Shown: piece after piece, positions 21,472-29,932 of the stretch
Position numbering within the stretch: the first letter of the stretch is position 1
Layout of the letters: each line of letters starts with the position of its first letter
DNA from: Planctomycetota bacterium
GTDB lineage: Bacteria; Planctomycetota; Planctomycetia; Planctomycetales; Planctomycetaceae
Direction: 5' to 3'
Assembly: GCA_003671275.1 (NCBI GenBank)
Contig: QWPB01000192.1
Coordinates: 1-36,686 of the forward strand
DNA length: 36,686 bases
Translations under genes and position numbers: made by a program
The notes under the pieces: generated by a model
What the model saw: only the letters and a program-made list of their open reading frames with translations
What the model was told of the DNA's origin: nothing
Database searches by the model: none

Positions 21472-23589
21472 ATGCGTCGACTGGGAACCGGTTTCATCAT
21501 GGTGGCGCTCGCCCTTGGAGTCGCCCTCACAGCGCAGGCCCAAGCCCCTCGCACCACGCCGCTGCCTGTTAAGACGGTCGCTGTTGAAAAGGACGATCCC
21601 GCGGATCAAACCGATCCGCTGTTGACTCAAGTCCATCTCGCCATCGATCTGAACCAGCGGCGTCAGGTGGACCCGACCCGCGGCGCCACGCCTTGGATGA
21701 TCATGCACGGCTTTCTGGCCTTGCGGCAGGATTACCAGTTGAAGCTTGGTCCCCAGCAGACCCGGGCTCTGGACTACATTACCCAAACCAATCCCACTCA
21801 CCGCGAAGACGACTGGGAGCAGGCCGAATACTGGTTCGAAGCCACACAGTACGGCGGACGGCCGCACCCCTATATCAAGCCTTATGCCTTTGAAGGACAC
21901 GTCAACCAGTTTCTGGCCATCATGAGCATGGCCAATGTTCCACTGACGCACGAGTTCAAGGCCCGCGACCCGCAACGTCCGGGATCGATCAAGACGATCA
22001 CCATGGCGGACATGGTGAATCATGCCAAGATGCATGTGAACCAGCACGAAGAGGTCTCCTGGACCCTCTGGTTCCTGTCGAATTACATCGAGCCGGATGC
22101 CGAATGGATCAATAAGGACGGTCAGAAATGGAGCATGGAACAACTGGTCACAATGCAGACCAATGCACCGCTCTATAACCAGACCAAACAGCTGGCTCCC
22201 TGCGGCGGTACGCACGGCCTGTTTGCCCTGGCCTGTGCCTGCAACGCCTACTCGCACAAACACAAGCAGCTGCGTGGAGCGTGGATCGCCGCCCGGCAGA
22301 AGCTGGACAAACATATCGAGTATGCCCGGGGTGGACAGAATCGGGATGGGTCCTTCTCGACCGAGTTCTTTAAGGCTTATGGCGCCTCCCAGGAAATGGC
22401 GGTCCGTTTCAAATCGTCAGGACACATGCTGGAATGGCTGATGATGGCCCTTCCCCCGGAACGACTGCAGGAGCAGTGGGTCCGAGCAGGCACGATGAGC
22501 GTGGCCAATGATCTGGTTTCCCACAGTAATCGCAATCTGACAACGCCGGACACCGGGGCGATGTACCATGCGTTGCACGCACTCGTGCTGTATCGCAATC
22601 GCCTCCATCCACCGACGCCGTCCCCGGTGTCCCCGCCCATGGTAGCCGAGGTTCCTCCGGAATTGCTGAATCCGAAGCCGAATGGTTCGAGTCTCCCTAG
22701 CCCTCCGAGCCCCCTGTCTCCCGAAATGCGGACGGCCAACTCGGGAAACCCGGCTCCCATTGCCCCGTTGCCCCTTCCCCCGGGGACCAAGCCACTACCG
22801 CTACCCAATCTCGGACCCACAACCCCACTCCCAAACACCAATGCCGACGCCACGCCGCCTTCCGGCAGGGGGCCGTCACGTCACGAAAAATCAGAAGGAC
22901 GAATCCGCTTACTGAATCCGCCCAGTGGTCTGACACCGAACCGTCGGGGACGGCCCTACCTGCGGCCGATTACCAACTCCAAGGCCACCGAAGAGGGAAA
23001 GACCGAGGACTCCAGCCCCGATACAACAGCCCCTTCACTCCTGAAGCCGGTCGAACCGGGACGCTTGCCACTGCTGGTTCCCACGCTGCCCTCCTTGGAG
23101 AAGCCCGATCCCAAGCCGCTTTTGCCAGAGCCGGTTCCCAGCGAACCGACCAGCGACAGAGCTGCGGTCGCCAAACCGCCAACGGCTGCGGAAGGAGGCG
23201 ATGCTCCGGTGCCCCTGTTCAACGATTCGCCGGGGGTGACGATACCTGCTCCGACCGCAGTGCCGGGTAAGGTCCCAGCAGCGCCCCTACAGAACGAGCC
23301 GACTCCCGTAGACGCGGAAACGCCTCAGTCGCCCCCCCTGGATGAGCCCGCACCGAATGAACCGACACCAGTCGCCCTTCCGATCATCAAGCCAGTCTCC
23401 ACGTCGACTTCCGTGAAGCCTGCGGTTCGCAAACCCGGTGAGCCGACACCCGCAGTCCCAGCCCCCAAACAACCGGTTGCCCCCGGACCACCACTTCCGC
23501 TCATCCCGATTCCCGAGGAACCGAGTGAGTCAACGCCTACGAACCCGGCGGAGCCAACTCCCGCCAGATCACCCAGCAGTTCCGATTGA
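21472..23589 (+). CDS. secreted helical protein with Thr/Pro-rich tail, planctomycete-type
   Basis: A 705-residue protein with a signal peptide (TGFIMVALALGVALTAQAQA). Residues ~45-380 are mostly helical and rich in Trp, His and Tyr (WEQAEYWFEATQYGGRPHPY, APCGGTHGLFALACAC, HKHKQLRGAWIAARQKL), possibly a helical barrel or toroid. Residues ~385-705 are disordered, dominated by Pro, with four EPTP motifs (NEPTPVDAETP, NEPTPVALP, GEPTPAVPAP, AEPTPARS). I recall conserved planctomycete proteins of this kind but know no function. The tail could cross or bind the cell wall. The ATG at 21472 is the signal-peptide start; the Shine-Dalgarno is weak. The following lipoprotein shares the EPTP style of linker. 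Confidence 0.78.
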   Translation: MRRLGTGFIMVALALGVALTAQAQAPRTTPLPVKTVAVEKDDPADQTDPLLTQVHLAIDLNQRRQVDPTRGATPWMIMHGFLALRQDYQLKLGPQQTRALDYITQTNPTHREDDWEQAEYWFEATQYGGRPHPYIKPYAFEGHVNQFLAIMSMANVPLTHEFKARDPQRPGSIKTITMADMVNHAKMHVNQHEEVSWTLWFLSNYIEPDAEWINKDGQKWSMEQLVTMQTNAPLYNQTKQLAPCGGTHGLFALACACNAYSHKHKQLRGAWIAARQKLDKHIEYARGGQNRDGSFSTEFFKAYGASQEMAVRFKSSGHMLEWLMMALPPERLQEQWVRAGTMSVANDLVSHSNRNLTTPDTGAMYHALHALVLYRNRLHPPTPSPVSPPMVAEVPPELLNPKPNGSSLPSPPSPLSPEMRTANSGNPAPIAPLPLPPGTKPLPLPNLGPTTPLPNTNADATPPSGRGPSRHEKSEGRIRLLNPPSGLTPNRRGRPYLRPITNSKATEEGKTEDSSPDTTAPSLLKPVEPGRLPLLVPTLPSLEKPDPKPLLPEPVPSEPTSDRAAVAKPPTAAEGGDAPVPLFNDSPGVTIPAPTAVPGKVPAAPLQNEPTPVDAETPQSPPLDEPAPNEPTPVALPIIKPVSTSTSVKPAVRKPGEPTPAVPAPKQPVAPGPPLPLIPIPEEPSESTPTNPAEPTPARSPSSSD

Positions 23590-23596
23590 ATTTAAG

Positions 23597-23617
23597 CCAC
23601 ACGTCAACCGCGTGTGG
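23597..23617 (+). terminator. possible hairpin terminator
   Basis: CCACACG pairs with CGTGTGG across a 7-nt loop, 8 bp after the preceding stop codon. A second weak hairpin (TCCCC/GGGGGA) follows. There is no T-run, so terminator function is uncertain. The rest of 23590-23822 shows nothing else I can support. Confidence 0.3.
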
Positions 23618-23822
23618 ATCGTCCCCAGTAAAGGGGGATCAATGACGTGGCCCGGCGGTTTCTGCCGTCGTATTGATCTCCGTGACGGATCGGTTCTGTT
23701 GTTCTGAACCTGTTCGTCTACAACTCTGCGTTCGATCGAAGTCCGCTGAACAACGACTTCAGGCACGCAGCAACATCGAGCGCATCCAGTCCGCTGGCTG
23801 CCTGTTCAGGGAAGGTCAGGCC

Positions 23823-25745
23823 GTGTCTCCCCAATATGCACAACATCGACAGTCGTGGTGGGTCCAGGTCGGAGGCCCGGTCAGTACCGCAGCAGTCCTC
23901 CTGGCGGGATGCGTGGATGCTCCTCCCGCGGCATTCGAGGTAGAACCCGAATCTCGTGCCATCGTCAACGACGCGGCGGAACCGACGCCTGTTGACTCCC
24001 CGGCAGTTGACTCTCCGGTGACAGCGGACGTCCCTCCTGCCGAAGATGAATGGCAGTCTGCGGGCGACGACTCCCTGAGACCAACACCCGCCGACCCCAC
24101 TCCCTTGCCCGGCACCGTGCCGCCACCGCGAGTCACTGCGGAGCACACGCCCCTTCCCAGTCCGAGCAGCTTGCTCCCCCCGAATCTAGGGGGAGGGCCT
24201 GAACCAACTCTGGCCGAACCGACACCCGCGACCGAACAGCTCTCCCCTCCACCGATCGTTTCCGATCACGGTCTGACGACCCAGCCTCCCAAACCTCCGG
24301 TGCCGATTGGGGAACGCGAATACACCACCCCCATTCCGCGTCAGATCATCGTCCTTTCTCCCAAGAAGATGGATGCTCCGGGAACGGCCACGCCTGTGCC
24401 GCCAACCGTTCCGGTGGTGGTCCTGCCGCCATCGAGCGGTGCGGACATTGCCCCCCGGTCAACCCCGCAGATCCCCATACCCGCCCCATTGCCACTGCAA
24501 TCGGCACCACAGGAACTGGCATCGCTTGGCCCTTCGCGGCCTCTGGTTCCTGGAATGAAGCCCGAAGCAGCTCCGGAACCGTCCCCCTCGGTAACGCCCG
24601 ATGCAGGCTCGGTTCCTGCCAAGCCAATCTCCCTCTCCAGTGTGACGGAACCCCTGCCACCGGGGTTCGTCTCGTTGTTTAATGGTCAGGATCTGACCGG
24701 CTGGGATGTCTACGACGGCAAGACCGTCTCCTGGCAGGTCACGGATGGCGAAATCCGCTGTGTCGCTCCCGGGGGGGGATGGCTTCAGACCATCGAGCCT
24801 TACAGCGACTTTGAATTACGGTTTGACTACCGCCTCTCACCGGGTGGCAACTCCGGAGTCAGCCTGCGTTTCCCGGGTCAGGGAAACCCCTCGCTGCAAG
24901 GACTGGAGATCCAGCTGCTCGACGATCAAGCCGAGAAGTTTCAGGGGATCCAGCCGACCCAGCAGACGGGCAGTCTGTACTTTATTGCGGCCCCCTCTCG
25001 AACCGACGCCGCCAAGCCGGCGGGCGAGTGGAACCAATGTACGGTCACGTGTCAGGGGCCACGCATCACTGTGGCCCTGAATGGAGAGACCGTTAACTCC
25101 ATCGATCTGGGCACCACGGGAGACAAGGCGGCGGATGGGGTGCATACCCTCGCAGCTCTGCGAACACCGACCGGGATGATCGCCTTGCAAAGCCATGCCA
25201 CCCGCGTGGATTACCGCAACGTGATAATCAAGGATCTGACTCAGCCCATGCCATCCGGCGTCCGCTGGCTCGACATTTCGGAAGGCACCGGCGACGTGGT
25301 CCCGTCGGGAGCCAAAGTCACCGTCCACTACATCGGACATGTGGCGACGGGAAAGCGTTTCGGCAACAGCTATGAGAAGGGCTCTCCCAGCACAGTATCC
25401 CTGAACGAAGTGATCCCTGGCTGGCGAGAAGGTATTCCTGGAATGAAGGCCGGTGGCAAACGCCGCCTCGTGGTCCCCGCACAGCTTGCGTATGGCAGCA
25501 AGGGATTCCGGGACATCATCCCCCCCCACGCCACACTGGTCTATGAGATAGAACTCCTCTCGGTGGAGGCGTCGGACGCATCAACTCTCGCACCCTCCCC
25601 GCTGCCGACGCAGGCCGCTCAGCCAGTCTTGAAACCGATCTCATTGCCCACTCCATTGCCCCTGAACGAACCGTCCCTGCGGCCTTCGATTGAGCCCGAT
25701 GCGGACGCGGCTCGCGCTCCTCTTGAGGTACCGACTACGCCGTGA
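23823..25745 (+). CDS. lipoprotein fusing DUF1080 and FKBP-type prolyl isomerase
   Basis: A 640-residue protein. A GTG at 23823 with GGAAGG upstream is chosen because it places a lipoprotein signal (STAAVLLAGC, lipobox LAGC) at the N-terminus; the frame opens earlier at 23673 without a plausible signal. Residues ~35-275 are Pro/Thr-rich linker. Residues ~280-475 are a DUF1080/3-keto-disaccharide hydrolase-type beta-sandwich (FVSLFNGQDLTGWDVYDG, NSGVSLRFPG, GLEIQLLDD). Residues ~485-580 are an FKBP domain (VTVHYIGHVATGKRFGNSYE, GWREGIPGMKAGGKRRLVVP, AYGSKGF, PPHATLVYEIELL). A short Pro-rich tail follows. The FKBP part is likely an active prolyl isomerase at the cell surface or periplasm. Its stop overlaps the next GTG start (GTGA, 25742-25745). 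Confidence 0.88.
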   Translation: MSPQYAQHRQSWWVQVGGPVSTAAVLLAGCVDAPPAAFEVEPESRAIVNDAAEPTPVDSPAVDSPVTADVPPAEDEWQSAGDDSLRPTPADPTPLPGTVPPPRVTAEHTPLPSPSSLLPPNLGGGPEPTLAEPTPATEQLSPPPIVSDHGLTTQPPKPPVPIGEREYTTPIPRQIIVLSPKKMDAPGTATPVPPTVPVVVLPPSSGADIAPRSTPQIPIPAPLPLQSAPQELASLGPSRPLVPGMKPEAAPEPSPSVTPDAGSVPAKPISLSSVTEPLPPGFVSLFNGQDLTGWDVYDGKTVSWQVTDGEIRCVAPGGGWLQTIEPYSDFELRFDYRLSPGGNSGVSLRFPGQGNPSLQGLEIQLLDDQAEKFQGIQPTQQTGSLYFIAAPSRTDAAKPAGEWNQCTVTCQGPRITVALNGETVNSIDLGTTGDKAADGVHTLAALRTPTGMIALQSHATRVDYRNVIIKDLTQPMPSGVRWLDISEGTGDVVPSGAKVTVHYIGHVATGKRFGNSYEKGSPSTVSLNEVIPGWREGIPGMKAGGKRRLVVPAQLAYGSKGFRDIIPPHATLVYEIELLSVEASDASTLAPSPLPTQAAQPVLKPISLPTPLPLNEPSLRPSIEPDADAARAPLEVPTTP

Positions 25746-26323
25746 AAACCGTCTGCGTCTATTGTGGCTCCAGTTTCGGCAACAACCCGGTCTACTCCGA
25801 GGTGGCCCGCGAACTGGGACAGACATTGGCTGAGCGGCAGATCGAACTGATCTACGGCGGTGGCCGGGTGGGGCTGATGGGAGTGGTGGCCGATGCGGTG
25901 CTGGCTGCGGGGGGACGTGTTCAAGGCGTGATTCCGCAGGCTCTCGCTGATCGCGAAGTGGCCCACCACGGACTGACGCAGTTGCATATCGTGCAGTCGA
26001 TGCACGATCGCAAATCGATGATGGCCGACCTCTCGGAGGGGTTCATTGCCTTACCGGGAGGGATCGGCACGCTGGAAGAGCTGTTCGAAATCTGGACTTG
26101 GGCCCAGCTGGGGATTCACTCCCGGCCCATCGGTTTACTGAACATTGCGGGTTACTTTGATCGCCTGCTGGAGTTTCTGACCCATGCGATGCGGGAGGCG
26201 TTCCTGAAGCCTGCCCATCATCAGGCCGCCGTGGTCTCGGCCAGTGTTGCCGATCTGCTGGAACAGATGCAGCAGTCCCCTCCCGTAAACGTCGGGAAGT
26301 GGCTGGATCAAGATCAGCGATAA
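25742..26323 (+). CDS. LOG-family (TIGR00730) nucleotide phosphoribohydrolase
   Basis: A 193-residue Rossmann-fold protein of the LOG/TIGR00730 family. It begins KTVCVYCGSSFG and carries Arg90-Lys91 in SMHDRKSMM and the hallmark PGGIGTLEEL at 105-114. Family members release the free base from cytokinin or purine nucleoside 5'-monophosphates. The GTG start lies inside the stop of the DUF1080-FKBP gene (GTGA), so translation is probably coupled although no functional link is evident. The next gene is convergent and starts only 10 bp beyond the stop. Confidence 0.92.
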   Translation: MKTVCVYCGSSFGNNPVYSEVARELGQTLAERQIELIYGGGRVGLMGVVADAVLAAGGRVQGVIPQALADREVAHHGLTQLHIVQSMHDRKSMMADLSEGFIALPGGIGTLEELFEIWTWAQLGIHSRPIGLLNIAGYFDRLLEFLTHAMREAFLKPAHHQAAVVSASVADLLEQMQQSPPVNVGKWLDQDQR

Positions 26324-26333
26324 CGGCCCGTAG

Positions 26334-27032
26334 TTATCCCTTCCGCAGTTCAAAGATCTGAAACTCGCGGTTCGATGGGAATGAGCATTCTCGAAGTTGA
26401 TCGTTCATGACCTTCACGCAGAAACGACGACTGGCCAGTTCGTGGAACTGGCGGGACCAGTAGCGTCCCGGGTCTCCCAACCAGCAGACGCCTCCGGGCT
26501 GTAACATCGACTCAATGGTATTCAACAAGGCTTCATGCAGTTTGGGGTCATAGGTCACTTCGCAGCCGAGGATCGCCGCGAACGAGCGAGCTGGCGGGGT
26601 CCGCCAGTCGAGGACCAGCACCTCGGGGTCCGCCAATCCATTCCGCAGTGCGTTACGGCGGCAGACCTGCACAGCCACAGGGTCATAATCACTGTAGACA
26701 ACGGGATGCCCCAGCGACTGAGCGACGAGGCCGACCAGCCCGATCCCCGCTCCCAATTCCAACAGCTCGACCCCGGCAGCCCAGGGAGCCTGTTTCAGCA
26801 GACCAGCCATCGTCCGAGCCCCTGGCCACAGGGTGGCCCAGTACGGCATATAGTCATCAAGGCGGTTGGCAGCAATGACCTCGGGGTCGTCGAGAAATGC
26901 TTCAGGCTTCCCCGGAAGGATCAGTTCGAAGGTGCGTCCGGCGATCGTGACCGTCTCCGCTCCCCAGTCTCCTGGAATCGGTGGCAACGTCTCCCCGGGG
27001 GATTGATCGGACGATGAGAGGGAAGAATCCAT
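26334..27032 (-). CDS. class I SAM-dependent methyltransferase, probably protein-modifying
   Basis: A 232-residue protein with the class I methyltransferase fold. Motif I is LELGAGIGLVGLVAQ, followed by an acidic strand end YSDYDPVAV, then the LDWRTPP and ILGCEVTYDP blocks. The layout (LPYWATLWPGAR-like region before motif I) resembles the METTL/lysine methyltransferase 16 group that modifies proteins, such as nicotinamide N-methyltransferase-like lysine methyltransferases. The ATG at 27032 (MDSSLSSSDQ) is preferred over the frame start at 27098. The substrate is unknown. It runs in the same direction as the upstream unrecognised gene at 27126, with a 93-bp gap. Confidence 0.85.
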   Translation of the reverse strand: MDSSLSSSDQSPGETLPPIPGDWGAETVTIAGRTFELILPGKPEAFLDDPEVIAANRLDDYMPYWATLWPGARTMAGLLKQAPWAAGVELLELGAGIGLVGLVAQSLGHPVVYSDYDPVAVQVCRRNALRNGLADPEVLVLDWRTPPARSFAAILGCEVTYDPKLHEALLNTIESMLQPGGVCWLGDPGRYWSRQFHELASRRFCVKVMNDQLRECSFPSNREFQIFELRKG

Positions 27033-27125
27033 GACGGTGCCTGCTCGCGAATCTAGAAACGTGAGCCCGCAGGATACGCCGTCCCGGATGAACGGCAACA
27101 GTCCGTCCCCAAATCGACGCGAGCA

Positions 27126-27782
27126 TTAAGACGAAGGGGTCGACGAAGAGAATTTCAGGGACTGTGCCAGACGCACGCTTTCCCCCACCGTGATCAGCCC
27201 CGATCCGTTCTCCCGCATGGCCGCCGACAGGTTCCAGCGTCCCAGCAAATCAAATAGCACGTCACACTCGCGTTCGAGCATGCCAAATTTGGCCTTCAGT
27301 GCCCGCCCCTCGTCGGGTGGCATATCCAGAAACTGACTGACCAGCAAAAAATCACCCTCGTTCGGCAGATTCAGGTGTAATGCCTGAAACGCGGCTGCCA
27401 ACCGGGAATCCAATTCTGCATGGATCGCCCGAGGCCCGGATCGCAAAAACCGGCGCGACACCTCCACATCACACGACACCACCCGTGCGGAGGTTTCACA
27501 AACCGCATAGATCACGGCTTCGTCCGCCAGAGTCGCCTGAAAACGATCCGTCGAATGGTGTTTGGACCACGTTTCTAACAATTGATCCAGCTGCACATGG
27601 GGGGGTACCAGTTTCAAAAAAGGGACCTCGGTCAGGTAACCGAAGCAGCGATCGCCCGACAGCCCGACTTGATTGGCCAGTTCAATCCGCTCCAGCGTGT
27701 CAAAAAAGGCCAACCGAAACGCCATATAGGTGACGTCGGTGGCCGGCAGAGGCATGGAACAGACCGTGAGCATGACTTTCAC
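27126..27782 (-). CDS. unrecognised conserved-looking protein, 218 aa
   Basis: I do not recognise this protein. It is 218 residues, with no signal peptide or membrane helix, and mixed alpha/beta in appearance. Features are a hydrophobic N-terminal block (YMAFRLAFFDTLERIELAN), a VVSCDVEVSRRFL stretch, and an acidic helical region ending in FDLLGRWNLSAAMRENG. Codon use matches its neighbours. The start is uncertain: GTG at 27782 has AGGG at ~9 bp, while ATGs at 27773 and 27755 lack a clear ribosome site. It shares a strand with the methyltransferase and may be co-transcribed with it. Confidence 0.65.
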   Translation of the reverse strand: MKVMLTVCSMPLPATDVTYMAFRLAFFDTLERIELANQVGLSGDRCFGYLTEVPFLKLVPPHVQLDQLLETWSKHHSTDRFQATLADEAVIYAVCETSARVVSCDVEVSRRFLRSGPRAIHAELDSRLAAAFQALHLNLPNEGDFLLVSQFLDMPPDEGRALKAKFGMLERECDVLFDLLGRWNLSAAMRENGSGLITVGESVRLAQSLKFSSSTPSS

Positions 27783-28315
27783 GTTGGCAAACCCTGTTCC
27801 AGCTCACAATCACAACAGGCCGCCGAACCTGCATTTTTCAGAAAGTCTGTTAAAATAAGACATTACATCTTCCCAGGGCTCTCCATTCTCTCGGTGGACT
27901 GGCGTTGTTGTTGTCTTTTCGCAACAGGTTTTCAAGCCCAATGTTACTCAATCAGGACACGCCGACGGAGGCTGGGATTATTTCGGGGAACCGTTAATGT
28001 CCGAAACTCCGGCACACCGGAAACAGTCCCCGTTTATCGATGTATTCGGACCGTTCGCCGAATCTCGGTGTCGATTCAGGACATTTCCTCAAGAGTGAGA
28101 GTTGAAGTCAAGCCCACCTCGGCAATTATGAATTAAGTTCGCTGTGACGTGGCAATCGTGCATCACGAAACCACGCCGTTGAGGGAATTCCTCAACCTGT
28201 CGTCTGGCGGCAACACGTCGGAGGAGGCAACGCTCGTTGTCTCCCTCCCCCGTTGCCCCGGATGGTCCCGAGGGGGCTCGTTGGACCACGACAGTTCATG
28301 TGCGAGGGGGCTAAT
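27783..28315. other. 533-bp intergenic region
   Basis: No gene is supported. This is the upstream region for both the minus-strand gene at 27782 and the S41 protease at 28316. It contains an AT-rich patch (GTTAAAATAAGAC around 27849-27861), a small palindrome GTTGAGG-GAATT-CCTCAAC at 28178-28196, and a purine-rich ribosome site directly before 28316. A long leader RNA for the protease operon is possible; no known riboswitch pattern is recognised. Confidence 0.5.
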
Positions 28316-29932
28316 ATGCAATCATTCTGTCGTTTCGTGTTGGTGTTCCTCCTGATGGGGAGGCTGTTCGATGGTTCCCTGCTGGCGCGTGAGACGCCCG
28401 ATGTCGGGACCAGTGCCGCGGCCGCGGCCGAATCGGGGGCTCGACTCGAACATGACCGCCAGTGGAATGACGCGATCCACCATTACAAAGCGGCCGTCAA
28501 GAAGTGGCCGCAGCACCCGGACCTGGCTTACGGACTGCGGCGATCGCAGTTTCAGTTCTCCATCGAGCGGCGTTACGACGATCACTCTTTCAAAAGCACC
28601 GTCCGTCGATTGTCCACCGACCAGGGACTGCAACTCTTCCACTCTGTCGTGGGGATGATCCAGCGACACTATGTGGACACGTTGGACTCCACCTCCATTG
28701 CCGCCCATGGTACCGAAAGCCTGTGGCTGGCCCTGGGGAACGAAAAGTTTCTGGAGCAGAACCTGCTGGGGACCGACCCCCAACGGCTAAAGGCCCTGCG
28801 GCGGGAACTGCGAACGACCTATTGGAACAAACCGCTCCGTAGCTCCGCGGAAGCCCAGCAGATGATTCTCAGCGTCTGTCAGATGTGCAAAAGCCGGGTT
28901 GATCTGGATGCCCAGCCCGTCGTCATGGAATACGTGTTTGGTGCCTGCAACTGCCTGGACGATTACAGCAGCGTCATGACTCCGGACCGACTCCGTGATC
29001 TGTTCAACAACATCGATGGTCAGTTCGTGGGTGTCGGCATCGTCATGGAAGCGGAAGTCGGTAAGGGAATGCGACTGCGACAGGTTCTCCCCGAAAGCCC
29101 GGCCTCGGAGGGGGGCCTGAAGTCCGGCGATCTTTTGATCGCCATCGATGAACATGACTGTCGCGTGATGACGACCGATGAAGCGGCCAATCTGGTCACC
29201 GGGGACCCCGGCAGCGAGGTCACCCTGACGGTCGAACGCAATGGCAGCCGCGTCCCGGCTCGCTGTACCCGTCGTGAAGTCACCGTCCGCAGCATTCCGG
29301 TGGCCAAAATTGTCGATACCGATGCGGGAATCGGCTACATTCAGCTGACAGGTTTTCAGAAGAGTACCGCGATGGAGCTGGATCTGGCCCTGGGTAAGTT
29401 GCAGGGGCAGGGGATGAAGTCGCTGATCCTCGACGTGCGGCAGAATCCCGGGGGACTGCTGACGACCGCAGTGGAAGTGCTGGATCGATTCATCGATGAT
29501 GGAGTGCTGGTCTCGACCCGGGGGCGGGAACCCAATCAGAACCAGACGTTCACCGCCCATGGGCCGGGAACGCTGAACATCCCCATCGTGTTGCTGATCG
29601 ATGAAAACAGTGCCAGTGCCAGCGAAATCGTGGCCGGAGCGTTCCGCGATCATCGGCGGGCCACCATCATTGGACGCAACTCATACGGCAAGTGGTCGGT
29701 ACAGAGCATCTACGACAATGATCTGGAGTATGGCTTTGGAATCCGTATGACGACCGCCAAGTTCTACTCCCCCAATGGGGACACGCTCGGTAAGATCGGC
29801 GTGAAGCCCGACATCGAAATCCCGGCGGATCAGGCGGCTCCCTACATCATTGGAGAAGTCGACCCGGTGGCCGACGCCGATGTGCGGACCGCACTCGAAC
29901 GCCTTCATAGAACCGAGTTCACCAAGCGATGA
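28316..29932 (+). CDS. S41 (C-terminal processing) serine protease with PDZ domain
   Basis: A 538-residue secreted protease. The ATG at 28316 has GAGGGGG 5 bp upstream and begins a signal peptide (FCRFVLVFLLMGRLFDGSLLA); earlier in-frame ATGs are less likely. Residues ~40-85 form a TPR-like helix pair (WNDAIHHYKAAVKKWPQHPD). The PDZ domain is ~240-315 (GVGIVMEAEVGKGMRL, ESPASEGGLKSGDLLIAID). The S41 core carries DVRQNPGGLL, catalytic Ser434 in NSASASEIVAGA and Lys459 in SYGKWSVQ, a 25-residue spacing as in E. coli Prc. It probably trims or degrades periplasmic proteins from their C-termini. Its stop overlaps the next start (ATGA, 29929-29932). Confidence 0.93.
   Translation: MQSFCRFVLVFLLMGRLFDGSLLARETPDVGTSAAAAAESGARLEHDRQWNDAIHHYKAAVKKWPQHPDLAYGLRRSQFQFSIERRYDDHSFKSTVRRLSTDQGLQLFHSVVGMIQRHYVDTLDSTSIAAHGTESLWLALGNEKFLEQNLLGTDPQRLKALRRELRTTYWNKPLRSSAEAQQMILSVCQMCKSRVDLDAQPVVMEYVFGACNCLDDYSSVMTPDRLRDLFNNIDGQFVGVGIVMEAEVGKGMRLRQVLPESPASEGGLKSGDLLIAIDEHDCRVMTTDEAANLVTGDPGSEVTLTVERNGSRVPARCTRREVTVRSIPVAKIVDTDAGIGYIQLTGFQKSTAMELDLALGKLQGQGMKSLILDVRQNPGGLLTTAVEVLDRFIDDGVLVSTRGREPNQNQTFTAHGPGTLNIPIVLLIDENSASASEIVAGAFRDHRRATIIGRNSYGKWSVQSIYDNDLEYGFGIRMTTAKFYSPNGDTLGKIGVKPDIEIPADQAAPYIIGEVDPVADADVRTALERLHRTEFTKR

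Noticed and set aside
26319-26338. Palindrome GATAAC/GTTATC between convergent stop codons
   Set aside because: The stem is only 6 bp, is built from the two stop-codon regions themselves and has no T-run; too weak for a terminator call.
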